Assembly: GCA_963610045.1 (NCBI GenBank)
Contig: CAVDMS010000001.1
Location: 1-59,713, forward strand
Direction: 5' to 3'
Length of the DNA: 59,713 nt
Origin: F23-B02 sp963610045
GTDB taxonomy: Bacteria; Bacillota; Clostridia; Oscillospirales; Oscillospiraceae
The notes under the pieces were generated by a model that did no database searches, was not told the DNA's origin, and saw only the letters and a list, made by a program, of their open reading frames with translations. The translations under genes were made by a program, and so were the position numbers. Positions within the stretch are counted from its first letter, which is position 1. Each line of letters begins with the position of its first letter. Below, piece after piece: positions 37,646-45,864 of this stretch.

Positions 37646-39709
37646 ATGAACGAAAAGTATAATGCCCTGTTTACTCCCTTCAAGATTGGTAATGTGGAAA
37701 TCAAAAACCGCATAGTCCAGTGTTCGATGGGCGGTACCTCCCTGTTTGGCTGGCTCGAGCCCTGCCACTTCGACAAGGAAGCCGCATACTTCCTGCTCCA
37801 GAGAGCACAGAAAGGTGTTGGCCTGGTACTTCCCGGTATGCAGTGCGTTCGCGACACCATGGGCCGTCGTTGGCTCTACCAGAACAAGAAGATGTTCAAA
37901 GAGCTCAAGCCCTACATGGAAGAGTTCCACAAGACCGGCGCAAAGCTGTTCATCCAGCTGGCAGCAGGCTTCGGCCGCTCCATGGCAGTTACCCCCTGGA
38001 TGGTCGCTCTGGGCAAGAACCCCATCCTGAACAAGATCGCTTCCCCCATCGTTGACGTACAGTACTCCTGTGCTTCCGCTTCCGAGACTCCTAACCGCTG
38101 GGCTGAGGATATGCCTTCCCGTCCCATGACCGTTAAGGAGATCCGTGAGATGGTAGACGCTTTCGGTAAGACCGCAAAGATGCTGCGTGACGCAGGCGTT
38201 GACGGCGTTGAGATCCACGCTGTTCACGAAGGCTACCTCCTCGACCAGTTCACCATGGAAAACTGGAACCATCGTACCGACGAGTACGGCGGCAGCTTCG
38301 AGAACCGTTTCCGCTTCCCCGTTGAGATCGTACAGTGCATCAAGAAGTACGCCGGCGAAGACTTCCCCGTATCCCTCCGTTACTCCGTCAAGTCCTACAC
38401 CAAGACTTGGGGCAAGGGCGCAGTTCCCGGCGAAGAGTTCGTAGAGTGGGGCCGTGACTACGAAGAGTCCAAGAAGGCAATCAAGTACCTCGGCGACATG
38501 GGCTATGACTTCTTCAACTGCGACAACGGTACTTACGACGCATGGTACTGGGCACATCCGCCTCAGTACATGCCCGACAACTGCAACCTCGCAGACGTCG
38601 AAATGATCAGAAATTACACCGACAAGCCCGTGGCTTGCGCAGGCCGTATGCTTCCCGAGACCGCTGCAGCAGAGATCGCAGCCGGCCGTCTCGACGCTGT
38701 TGCAATCGCTCGTCAGAACCTCGTTGACCCCGACTGGATCCTCAAGATTCAGGAAGGCAAGGAAGACGAGATCAAGCCCTGCATCCGCTGCCACAACGGC
38801 TGCTTCAACTTTGCAAAGTACAAGGGCACCGCAAACATCCAGGGTCTGGAAGACTCCCTGCACCTTGGCCGCTGCGCTCTTCATCCTCCCACGATGCAGC
38901 ACAACCGCTACAAGATCGTTCCCACCAACAAGCCCAAGAAGGTCGCCATCATCGGCGCCGGCATCGGCGGCTGCGAGGCAGCTCTCGTCCTCAAGCAGCG
39001 TGGTCACAACCCCGTTGTCTTCGAGAAGGATGACCGTATCGGCGGTCTGTTCCTCACCGCTTCCGCAATGAGCTTCAAGGAGAACGATAAGGAGCTTATC
39101 GCTTGGTACGAGAAGGAAGTTAAGAAGCAGGGCATCGACATCCGCTTCAACACCGAGATCAACGACCTGGGCGTTATCGCACGTCAGTTTGACGAGATCA
39201 TCGTCGCAACCGGCGCAACTCCCAGAAAGATGGCAATTCCCGGCTTCGAGAAGTGCCTGAACTTCACCCAGCTCCTCCGCGAGAAGTACCCCGTTGGCGA
39301 CAAAGTCGTGTTCTTCGGCGGCGGCCAGTCCGCTTGTGAGGCTGCATACGAGATGGTCCTCCAGGGCAAGCACCCCATCATCGTAGAGTATGCAAAGGAC
39401 CTCGTTCCCGCACAGAACGTCTGCCTGTCCAACGCTTCCTTCCTGCGTGATGTTCTCGAGTACCACAAGGTTCCCACCTACCTCGAGCACACCATTAAGG
39501 AGATCAAGGATAAGACCGTCGTTATTGCTTCCAAGGACGGCAAGAACGTCATCGAGGTCGAATATGATAACATCGTAAACGGCATCGGATTCGTTCCCCA
39601 GCCTGTCGGCGGCAAGGGCAAGAACATTCACCGTGTCGGTGACTGTGTTGCAATCGGCAACCTGCGTACCGCTATCTGGCGCGCATGGGATGTCTGCATG
39701 AAGATCTAA
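37646..39709 (+). CDS. Old-yellow-enzyme/2-enoate-reductase type flavoenzyme with Fe-S and FAD domains
   Basis: A 687-residue protein with the FadH/2-enoate reductase layout. An FMN TIM barrel occupies residues 1-360 (IHAVHEGYLLDQF, TDEYGGSFENRFRF). A 4Fe-4S motif CIRCHNGC lies near 378 with a fourth Cys in GRCALHP. FAD and NAD(P)H domains run from about 430 (KVAIIGAGIGGCEAA and VVFFGGGQSACEAA). Such enzymes reduce C=C bonds of enoates, dienoyl-CoAs, bile acids or aryl-acrylates; the substrate here is unknown. Codon choice (many CGT, GTT, TTC, AAG) differs from neighbours and resembles efp, suggesting strong expression. Two promoters precede and two terminators follow; AAAGGAAA is the ribosome site. 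Confidence 0.88.
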   Translation: MNEKYNALFTPFKIGNVEIKNRIVQCSMGGTSLFGWLEPCHFDKEAAYFLLQRAQKGVGLVLPGMQCVRDTMGRRWLYQNKKMFKELKPYMEEFHKTGAKLFIQLAAGFGRSMAVTPWMVALGKNPILNKIASPIVDVQYSCASASETPNRWAEDMPSRPMTVKEIREMVDAFGKTAKMLRDAGVDGVEIHAVHEGYLLDQFTMENWNHRTDEYGGSFENRFRFPVEIVQCIKKYAGEDFPVSLRYSVKSYTKTWGKGAVPGEEFVEWGRDYEESKKAIKYLGDMGYDFFNCDNGTYDAWYWAHPPQYMPDNCNLADVEMIRNYTDKPVACAGRMLPETAAAEIAAGRLDAVAIARQNLVDPDWILKIQEGKEDEIKPCIRCHNGCFNFAKYKGTANIQGLEDSLHLGRCALHPPTMQHNRYKIVPTNKPKKVAIIGAGIGGCEAALVLKQRGHNPVVFEKDDRIGGLFLTASAMSFKENDKELIAWYEKEVKKQGIDIRFNTEINDLGVIARQFDEIIVATGATPRKMAIPGFEKCLNFTQLLREKYPVGDKVVFFGGGQSACEAAYEMVLQGKHPIIVEYAKDLVPAQNVCLSNASFLRDVLEYHKVPTYLEHTIKEIKDKTVVIASKDGKNVIEVEYDNIVNGIGFVPQPVGGKGKNIHRVGDCVAIGNLRTAIWRAWDVCMKI

Positions 39710-39742
39710 TCTTCTGCTGCACACCGTAACAGAATAAGCTTG

Positions 39743-39770
39743 ACGGGGCAGGTCATTTGACCTGCCCCGT
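39743..39770 (+). terminator. Primary terminator of the enoate-reductase-type gene
   Basis: Perfect 13-bp stem (39743-39755 with 39758-39770), 2-base loop, then TTTTT. Confidence 0.93.
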
Positions 39771-39781
39771 TTTTTGCGCCG

Positions 39782-39805
39782 AAAAGTCCGAGAAATCGGA
39801 CTTTT
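39782..39805 (+). terminator. Second, tandem terminator
   Basis: Perfect 10-bp stem AAAAGTCCGA/TCGGACTTTT with a GAAA tetraloop and T-run, 11 bp after the first. Tandem terminators suit a highly transcribed gene. Confidence 0.85.
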
Positions 39806-39949
39806 TTAATTTTTAAAAGTGAACAAATTGTAAACATAAATAAAAATTCCGATTTTCTGCAAGATTATACAAAAGTCTCCGTCTTTAATGGTGAGCGCAC
39901 AATTGGGGGATTGGCGCACAGTGCCGAATAAATGAAAGCGGAGGATATT

Positions 39950-41257
39950 ATGACCGAAATTAATAAATCACGCCTACTGAAGGTGCTGAGCGTGCTGCTG
40001 GCAGCGATAATACTGCTATGCGCGATCTTTACCCCGAAAGCCGACGCAATTTCCGAGGAGGACTACTACGAAAATGCGGTCCTTTACTGGACGAACGTTG
40101 AACGTGCAAGACACGGTCTTGCGGCGCTCAAGACGACGGATGCGCTCAGTAACGCCTCATACACGAGAGCAAAGGAGCTGCTCACGAAATATGACCACAC
40201 CCGTCCCAACGGTAAACGTTGGACGACGGTGTTTGCCGCAAACGGCATCAGCTACGGCTGTGCGGCGGAAAACATAGCGGTCGGCTACTCGAACCCGTGC
40301 AGCGTTGTTAATGCGTGGATGGAGTCCACGGGACACCGCAACAACATACTGAGCGAAAAGTACGCTTACATGGGTTCCGGCTACTATTATACGAACTCCG
40401 GATACAAAAATCACTGGGAGCAGCTTTTTGCCGGTAAGGTCACCTATTACGATGCACGGGACACGTTTTACGTTGCACCGACGGGGCTCAAGCTTGACAA
40501 GAAAAGCCTTGGTCTTGCGGTGAACGAAAGCGCTACGGTGACGGGAATCCCCCAACCCGTGTATGCGACCGAGGAGGTCATCTGCACAAGCTCCGATCCG
40601 AACACAGTCAGCGTTGTGAGCACGCAGGTGAACGTGATAACGGTCAAGGGTCTGCGTGACGGCAAGGCGACGCTTACGATCCGCTGCGGCGCTTACTCGA
40701 AAACGCTTGACGTCACGGTGGGCAGCGGCAAGAGCGCAAGCCCGTACTACGACGTAAGCCCGGACGCAAAATACTTCGACGCCGTCATGTGGGCGACGAA
40801 AAACGGCATAACCAACGGCACTGACGCAACGCATTTTTCACCCGACTCAAGCTGCACGAGGGGGCAGGTCGTGACCTTCCTGTGGCGCGCCGCCGGATGC
40901 CCGGAGCCGAGGCGCACGACGAATCCCTTTGTTGACGTGCAGAAAGGCTCCTACTGCTACAAGGCGGTGTTGTGGGCATACGAAAACGGCATAACGAACG
41001 GCACGGATGCAAGGCACTTCTCGCCGGGGAACACGATCCCCAAGCAGCAGGCGATAGCGTTGATATACAACTTCTGCGGCAAGCCTGCGGTGAGCGGAAC
41101 CGTGCCTTACACCGATGTATATCCCGGCACCTATTATTACAAGGCGGTGCTGTGGGCGTACAAAAACGGCATTGCGGAGGGCGGCAGTACCTTCGGCGTG
41201 GGCTATGCCTGTCCGAGGTGGCAGCTTGTGCAGTATCTGTACCTCGCAATGAATTAA
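39950..41257 (+). CDS. CAP-domain protein with Ig-like and three SLH domains
   Basis: A 435-residue exported protein: signal peptide with hydrophobic core VLSVLLAAIILLCAIF, then a CAP/SCP-PR1 domain (residues about 45-165) with YWTNVERARHGLAAL, DHTRPNGKRW, AENIAVGY and STGHRNNILS, whose two His and two Glu are typical of bacterial CAP proteins. A BIG2-like Ig domain (GLKLDKKSLGLAVNES...) and three SLH domains (TRGQVVTFLWRAAG, YYKAVLWAYKNGI) follow. It is anchored to the wall; function unknown. GGAGGATATT precedes the ATG at 39950; an in-frame ATG 18 bases upstream lacks a site. Its SLH block closely resembles that of the nuclease at 34873-37353. Confidence 0.85.
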   Translation: MTEINKSRLLKVLSVLLAAIILLCAIFTPKADAISEEDYYENAVLYWTNVERARHGLAALKTTDALSNASYTRAKELLTKYDHTRPNGKRWTTVFAANGISYGCAAENIAVGYSNPCSVVNAWMESTGHRNNILSEKYAYMGSGYYYTNSGYKNHWEQLFAGKVTYYDARDTFYVAPTGLKLDKKSLGLAVNESATVTGIPQPVYATEEVICTSSDPNTVSVVSTQVNVITVKGLRDGKATLTIRCGAYSKTLDVTVGSGKSASPYYDVSPDAKYFDAVMWATKNGITNGTDATHFSPDSSCTRGQVVTFLWRAAGCPEPRRTTNPFVDVQKGSYCYKAVLWAYENGITNGTDARHFSPGNTIPKQQAIALIYNFCGKPAVSGTVPYTDVYPGTYYYKAVLWAYKNGIAEGGSTFGVGYACPRWQLVQYLYLAMN

Positions 41258-41330
41258 AACTGACAGTTTCCTCGATTTGCGGGGATCAGCTCCCGCAAAT
41301 CGAATACTCCTTTCTCCATCCCCCCAAGAG

Positions 41331-41369
41331 ACCGATGCTTCCCCCAAAGCATCGGTCTCAAACCGTTTT
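41331..41369. repeat. 39-bp repeat, copy 1
   Basis: Contains the hairpin ACCGATGCTT/AAGCATCGGT with a CCCCCA loop, followed by CTCAAACCGTTTT. Identical to 41601-41639. Confidence 0.85.
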
Positions 41370-41531
41370 AGGGGGGCAGAGGAAATGAACGCAGAGCGTA
41401 AAAACCAATACGCAGCAGGGGAGTTTGAGGGGACAAGGTCCCGCTCAAAATTAAATTATAGCCATCAAAAACGTTTGATTTCCGTGAAATTAACTTTTAC
41501 AGAAATCAGACTTTTTGACGAGCGAAGCGAG

Positions 41532-41562
41532 GTTTTTTGTAAAGCGCCGCTTTACAAAAAAC
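41532..41562. repeat. Perfect 14-bp inverted repeat
   Basis: GTTTTTTGTAAAGC/GCTTTACAAAAAAC around a 3-base loop. It would act as a terminator in either direction. Confidence 0.85.
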
Positions 41563-41570
41563 GTGGCGTT

Positions 41571-41602
41571 GTTAAGCCCGCAAACTTTTTTGCGGGCTTA
41601 AC
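41571..41602. repeat. Perfect 14-bp inverted repeat
   Basis: GTTAAGCCCGCAAA/TTTGCGGGCTTAAC with a CTTT loop, overlapping the start of the second 39-bp repeat by two bases. Confidence 0.85.
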
Positions 41603-41639
41603 CGATGCTTCCCCCAAAGCATCGGTCTCAAACCGTTTT
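41601..41639. repeat. 39-bp repeat, copy 2
   Basis: Exact copy of 41331-41369, 270 bp away in the same orientation. Confidence 0.85.
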
Positions 41640-41686
41640 GGGGAGTGGTTACCTCATCTTGTTTTGCGCTAAAGGTTTGCGAAAAG

Positions 41687-41913
41687 TCTCTCCCTCAGTC
41701 AGCTACGCTGACAGCTCCCTCGTCAGAGGGAGCCATGAACCGGAGCTTGTCTCGCTGCGGCAAAAGAAACATACTGCGGTGCTATTTTCAAAAAAGCAAA
41801 TGAGAGTTATGAGACATCTCAAAGCGTTTATCTTAGCCAAAATGACCGCCATTCTCATGCCTCCCTCTGACGAGGGAGGTGTCAAAACCGTCAGGTTTTG
41901 ACGGAGGGAGAGA
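41687..41913. repeat. MITE-like element, copy B (complete, 227 bp)
   Basis: Bounded by perfect 10-bp terminal inverted repeats TCTCTCCCTC (41687-41696) and GAGGGAGAGA (41904-41913). Inside are the hairpins GTCAGC/GCTGAC-type, GCTCCCTC/GAGGGAGC and CCTCCCTC/GAGGGAGG found in copy A, plus conserved inner blocks such as CTGCGGCAAAA and GACCGCC. No reading frame for a transposase and no obvious target duplication. Confidence 0.78.
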
Positions 41914-42019
41914 TGACGCAGCGGCTCTTTTCGCAATAAAAACAACATACAACGTAGCAAATAAAATAAAAATGCAAAGCTCCGCAACGCATTGAAAACA
42001 CAAGGAAAATTAAAGGCTT

Positions 42020-42103
42020 TCTCTCCCTCAGTCAGCTACGCTGACAGCTCCCTTGGAAGTGTTGAGCCATGAAATGGAGATTGTCTTGTTGCAGAGCCTG
42101 AGG
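42020..42103. repeat. MITE-like element, copy C (shortened)
   Basis: Starts with the same TCTCTCCCTC terminus and GTCAGC/GCTGAC hairpin as copy B, then GAGCCATGAA and a diverged TTGTTGCAGAG block, and fades near CTGAGGGAACA. Right end approximate. Confidence 0.6.
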
Positions 42104-42131
42104 GAACACGACATAAATATCAATAAAAATC

Positions 42132-42174
42132 AGAAGCCCCGCTGACCGGGAGTCACCCGGAAAGCGGAGCTTCT
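42132..42174 (-). terminator. Terminator of the ten-gene acid operon
   Basis: Arms 42132-42143 and 42163-42174 (11 of 12 pairs) with a nested CCGGG/CCCGG hairpin. T-runs occur on both sides, so it also works on the plus strand. It lies about 108 bp past the last operon gene. Confidence 0.8.
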
Positions 42175-42281
42175 TTTAGTGAACGAGATTCGGCTGAACA
42201 GGAGAGGAACACAGCCGAAAGGGTAGCGATAGTAGGGAACATTTGTGCGCTGCGGGGGGCGTCAGCTTATGCCGCAAAGAA

Positions 42282-43058
42282 TCATCCGATGGTCTTGCCG
42301 CCGTCGCAGACAAAGTTTGCGCCGTTAACGTAGGACGCCTCGTCCGAGAGCAGGAAGCAAACGACGTTTGCCATCTCTTCGGGGGTACTCGGTCTGTCCA
42401 TGGTGCCGTTTTTGAGAGCGGTCTTCTCGGTCTTTACGCCCTTGGTCACCTCGTACTGGGCGAGGATGCTGTCAAGCATTTCGGTATCGACCCAACCGGG
42501 GGAGAAGCAGTTTACACGTACGCCGTTGTGACCGTTTTCGCCTGCGGCGTTCATGGTCATGCCCATGACTGCAAACTTGCTCGAACCGTAGCCGATCTCA
42601 AGCTGGTAGCCTCTCATGCCGGAGCAGGAGCAGGTGTTGACGATCGAGCCGAGGTGGTTTCTCTGCATGATGGGCAGAACGTACTTCATGGTGAGGAAGG
42701 TGCCGAAAACGTTGATGCTGTAAACCTTTTTGAAGTCCTCAAAGGTGTAGTCCTCGACTCTTTCGCTCGGACCGGGGATGCCTGCGATGTTGCAGAGGTA
42801 ATCAATGTGGCCGTACTTTGCCTCGACCTGAGCAATTGCGTTCTTAACGGATTCCTCGTCGCTCACGTCAACGCTCATCGGCCAGCAGCGGTCTGCGCCT
42901 ATGGCATCGACGGTTTTCTGCAGGGCCGAGAGCCTTCTGCCGAAGATGACGACCATCTCTGCGCCTTCACGGGCGAGCTTCTTTGCTACGGCTGCGCCTA
43001 TGCCGCTGCCGCCGCCGGTCACTATTGCGACTCTTCCTGCGAATCTTTCGGTGTTCAT
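42282..43058 (-). CDS. SDR family oxidoreductase
   Basis: A 258-residue classical SDR, last gene of the acid operon. All landmarks are present: cofactor loop TGGGSGIG, NIAG, catalytic Asn in SINVFGT, Ser in CSCSG, YGSSK, and the C-terminal VNGANFVCDGG. The likely reaction is NAD(P)-dependent interconversion of an alcohol and a ketone, for example a 3-hydroxyacyl compound, but the substrate is not readable. AAAGGAGGTC precedes the ATG. Confidence 0.87.
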   Translation of the reverse strand: MNTERFAGRVAIVTGGGSGIGAAVAKKLAREGAEMVVIFGRRLSALQKTVDAIGADRCWPMSVDVSDEESVKNAIAQVEAKYGHIDYLCNIAGIPGPSERVEDYTFEDFKKVYSINVFGTFLTMKYVLPIMQRNHLGSIVNTCSCSGMRGYQLEIGYGSSKFAVMGMTMNAAGENGHNGVRVNCFSPGWVDTEMLDSILAQYEVTKGVKTEKTALKNGTMDRPSTPEEMANVVCFLLSDEASYVNGANFVCDGGKTIG

Positions 43059-43070
43059 ATTGACCTCCTT

Positions 43071-43796
43071 TTATTCGATCATATCGGCTACATCGTCCGC
43101 AAAGTAAAGCTTTGCGCCGGTGCTTGCGATAATGTCCTCACGGGTGACGTTTTTTGCCTTTGCAACGACGGTAAGCCGACCCGGCTTGCAGTCGATGATG
43201 CATTTTTCTGTGACTATGGTGTCCACGCAGCCGACCGCAGTAAGCGGCAGCGTGCATTTTTCTACGATCTTGGGCGCACCCTTTTTCGTGCAATGCTCCA
43301 TTGCAATGATGACTCGCTTTGCGCCGGAGACGATATCCATTGCGCCGCCCATTCCGTTGAGCTTGACGCCGGGGATCTTCCAGTTGGCGAGATTGCAGGC
43401 CTCGTCGACCTGAAGCGCACCGAGTACCGTTGCGTCAAGATGACCGCCGCGGGCGATGCCGAACGCCATGCAGGAGTCGCAGCAGGCAGCGCCGGGGATG
43501 AGCTTTATGACCTCGCCGCTTGCGTTGCACAGATCTCTGTGCCATGTTTTCCAGCTTCCTTTTTCGCCGCCGTACTCTTCGAGCCATTCGATGTGGCTCT
43601 CACGGGTCGTCGAGTCCCAGGGGAAGCCGCCTGCCTCGCCTGCGCCCACGGCGCCGTTTTCGGCGTGGAAGAAGACCTGAATGCCATCCGGAACGTAGCT
43701 GCTTGCAAGGGTCGGGATGCCGACGCCGAGGTTTACGACGTCACCGTCCGAAAACATACGGGCGACGTTTTTTGCGATGAAGTTTCTGTTGTCCAT
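43071..43796 (-). CDS. 3-oxoacid-type CoA-transferase, subunit B
   Basis: A 241-residue beta subunit of a class I CoA-transferase. The N-terminus NVARMFSDGDVVNLGVGIPTL and the catalytic Glu in HAENGAVGAG are diagnostic; the Glu forms the acyl-glutamyl anhydride/thioester. GALQVDE and GMGGAMDIVSGAKR are further conserved blocks. It forms a heterotetramer with subunit A, whose stop it overlaps by one base (TGATG). Acid specificity (acetoacetate, butyrate or others) is unknown. Confidence 0.9.
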   Translation of the reverse strand: MDNRNFIAKNVARMFSDGDVVNLGVGIPTLASSYVPDGIQVFFHAENGAVGAGEAGGFPWDSTTRESHIEWLEEYGGEKGSWKTWHRDLCNASGEVIKLIPGAACCDSCMAFGIARGGHLDATVLGALQVDEACNLANWKIPGVKLNGMGGAMDIVSGAKRVIIAMEHCTKKGAPKIVEKCTLPLTAVGCVDTIVTEKCIIDCKPGRLTVVAKAKNVTREDIIASTGAKLYFADDVADMIE

Positions 43797-44473
43797 CAGA
43801 TCATTGCCCCTTCCTTTACGACTATGTGGTCGACGAAAATTCCGGGAAGCTGCACGCTGTCGGGTTCGATGTCTCCGACCTCGACCAGCTTTTCGACTTC
43901 GAGGATCACGGTGTCGGCAGCCATTGCCATTACCGTGTTGAAATTCTGGGCGGTCAGCTTGAACACGGCGTTGCCGTAGGGGTCCGCCTTATACGCCTTG
44001 ACAAAGGCGACATTGCCTCTCAGAGGCTTTTCGAGTATATATTTTTTACCGTCAATGACCTTGGTCTCCTTACCGATCTCGACCTCGGTGCCGACGCCGG
44101 TGGGAGTGTAGAAGCCGCCAAGCCCCATTCCGCCTGCACGGATACGCTCTGCGAGCGTTCCCTGCGGAATGAATTCCAGCTCCAGTCTGCCCTCGTTGAT
44201 CGCATTTTCAAAGGGCTTGTGGCTGCCGATAAAGCTTATGGCGACCTTTTTGAGCTGATTGTTGCGCAGCAGGACCTCAGGACCCTGTACAAAGGGAAGA
44301 TCGCCGTAGTGCAGGTCTTCGCTCACAAGGGTCAGATCATTGATCTCGGGATGTTTTGCAAGTTCATAGAGCAGGTGCATGGGAGCACCCACATTGCCGA
44401 AGCCGCCGAGAAGGATCGTGTCGCCCTTCTTGACGAGACTTACGGCTGCAGATATGTCGGTTACTTTATTCAT
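43796..44473 (-). CDS. 3-oxoacid-type CoA-transferase, subunit A
   Basis: A 225-residue alpha subunit. VKKGDTILLGGFGNVGAP is the CoA-binding glycine loop; ELEFIPQGTLAERIRAGGMGLGGFYTPTGVGT is the family core (recognised in the parts IPQGTLAERIRAGG and GFYTPTGVGT). The ATG at 44473 has GAAAGG upstream; the frame extends further but without a site. Together with subunit B it moves CoA between an acyl-CoA made in this pathway and a free acid. Confidence 0.9.
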   Translation of the reverse strand: MNKVTDISAAVSLVKKGDTILLGGFGNVGAPMHLLYELAKHPEINDLTLVSEDLHYGDLPFVQGPEVLLRNNQLKKVAISFIGSHKPFENAINEGRLELEFIPQGTLAERIRAGGMGLGGFYTPTGVGTEVEIGKETKVIDGKKYILEKPLRGNVAFVKAYKADPYGNAVFKLTAQNFNTVMAMAADTVILEVEKLVEVGDIEPDSVQLPGIFVDHIVVKEGAMI

Positions 44474-44554
44474 TGTCCTAAACCTTTCGTTAGTGGGTGG
44501 GTATGCGGCGCACATGGTAAACGCCGCATACCCGTAGGAATAAAGAGGTGATAA

Positions 44555-45817
44555 TTAGGCTGCGTTTAAGTTTTTCTTCTTTTTGTTCATCAGGTAGAGG
44601 ATGAAGCTCATGACAAATGCGATCACAAGCAGACCGAGCAGGCAAGCGAAGATGATCTTGTATGCTGCGACCGGCTCATTTGCGTCGAGGATCGCACCGA
44701 AGATGGGGTGAAGTGCAACGTCGGGGAGATTGAAGCCGATGAGGGAGGCTATGGAGATTGCCATGCCGTTGACGGAACGGTCAACACCGATCTCGTCAAG
44801 TGCGGAGAACTGAACGCCCTTCATTGCGACGTTTACCAGCGCCAGTGCGAACATGAGGACCATGATGGGGATGAGAGCGCTGGAGGATGCGGGCATGAGG
44901 ATGAATGCGACCATAAGTGCGATGGCGACCACGGCTGCGATGCTCAGGAACTTCAGACGGCCGATCTTGTCGCAGATGACGCCTGCAACGGGCGCACCGA
45001 CAAGGCGGGTGCCGTAGTTTTTAAGAGTTGCAAGAGCGCCGGAGAATACGACGCTGACGCCGAGGACGGTGGAGAAGTACGGGGTCAGGTAGCTCGAACC
45101 GCAGTAGAAGCCGTAAATGCCGAATACCATGAGTGCGAACATCCAGATCTTAGGCATCTTGAGGACGGAGAATATCTCCTTTGCGGTAGCCTTCTTTTTG
45201 GGTTCCTCCTTGGAGTCTGCGGAGACCGCATCAAGCTGCGCACGGTAAAGGAACGCAACGAGCAGGGTGGAGACGAGGGAGGAGGCGATGTAGAAGATGT
45301 AAACTGCCTTCAGTGCGGCAACGGAGCCGTCGGTGACAAGACCGTAGACCCAAAGTGCGCCGAAGTTGAACAGCATCGAGCCTATGCCGTTGAGACCCTC
45401 AAACAGACCGTAGTTTTTGCCCTGATCCTCTGCGCTGCCCGCCATGGAGACCGCCTTGAAAACGGGGGACCAGAAGCCGAGAACGCTGGAAATGCCCATC
45501 AGGAAGAAGCAGACGAGCGTAAGCGGATAGCTGCGTATGAACAGCAGCGCCATGAGGCTGAATACGGTGTGTGCAATGCCGGAGATGACGAGCATCTTCT
45601 TGGGGTCGTACTTGTCGGCGAGGTAGCCGGAGGGGACCGTGGAGATGATCGAAGCGATGATGTAGATACTGAGGGTAAAGCCGATCTGCGTGTTGGTAAA
45701 GCCGGTTGCAGCCACTACCGCATCATAGAATATGTACTTTATGTACGGCAGAAGGTACATGGACGAGTAGAGGAATGCGCAGGCCATTATGCCAAGGAAA
45801 TTCCTTGATTTTTTCAT
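44555..45817 (-). CDS. MFS transporter
   Basis: A 420-residue protein with about 12 membrane segments in two halves joined by a charged loop near residue 205 (KEEPKKKATAKE). GYLADKYDPKKMLVISG and DKIGRLKFLS are the MFS loop 2-3 motifs in each half. It probably carries a substrate or product of the acid operon; direction and ligand unknown. AAAGGATAAG precedes the ATG. Confidence 0.88.
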   Translation of the reverse strand: MKKSRNFLGIMACAFLYSSMYLLPYIKYIFYDAVVAATGFTNTQIGFTLSIYIIASIISTVPSGYLADKYDPKKMLVISGIAHTVFSLMALLFIRSYPLTLVCFFLMGISSVLGFWSPVFKAVSMAGSAEDQGKNYGLFEGLNGIGSMLFNFGALWVYGLVTDGSVAALKAVYIFYIASSLVSTLLVAFLYRAQLDAVSADSKEEPKKKATAKEIFSVLKMPKIWMFALMVFGIYGFYCGSSYLTPYFSTVLGVSVVFSGALATLKNYGTRLVGAPVAGVICDKIGRLKFLSIAAVVAIALMVAFILMPASSSALIPIMVLMFALALVNVAMKGVQFSALDEIGVDRSVNGMAISIASLIGFNLPDVALHPIFGAILDANEPVAAYKIIFACLLGLLVIAFVMSFILYLMNKKKKNLNAA

Positions 45818-45864
45818 TATACTCTTATCCTTTCGTATTTCTCTGATATAGTGCCTTTTTACTT

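Larger units (their letters stand above)
41258..42281. other. Noncoding, hairpin-rich repeat region of about 1 kb
   Basis: No credible gene. It contains a duplicated 39-bp block (41331-41369 and 41601-41639), two long hairpins between the copies (41532-41562 and 41571-41602), a 227-bp MITE-like element (41687-41913), a shortened relative (42020 to about 42103) and the terminator of the minus-strand acid operon. A smaller hairpin TTCGGCTG/CAGCCGAA spans 42189-42219. Nearby open frames only cross these repeats. Confidence 0.75.

Noticed and set aside
37601..39724. Antisense open frame of about 700 codons opposite the enoate-reductase-type gene
   Set aside because: It mirrors the biased codon pattern of the real gene; no ribosome site, no recognisable domain, and it runs over both promoter and terminator.
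39806..39949. c-di-GMP or other riboswitch upstream of the CAP-SLH gene
   Set aside because: The leader lacks the conserved core of any class I know and shows no strong nested helices.
41331..41639. CRISPR-like spaced repeats
   Set aside because: Only two copies of the 39-bp block, 270 bp apart, with hairpins rather than unique spacers between, and no cas genes.
41385..41672. Possible 95-codon gene after the CAP-SLH protein
   Set aside because: It translates straight through two perfect hairpins and one 39-bp repeat, so its sequence is explained by repeats rather than by protein selection.
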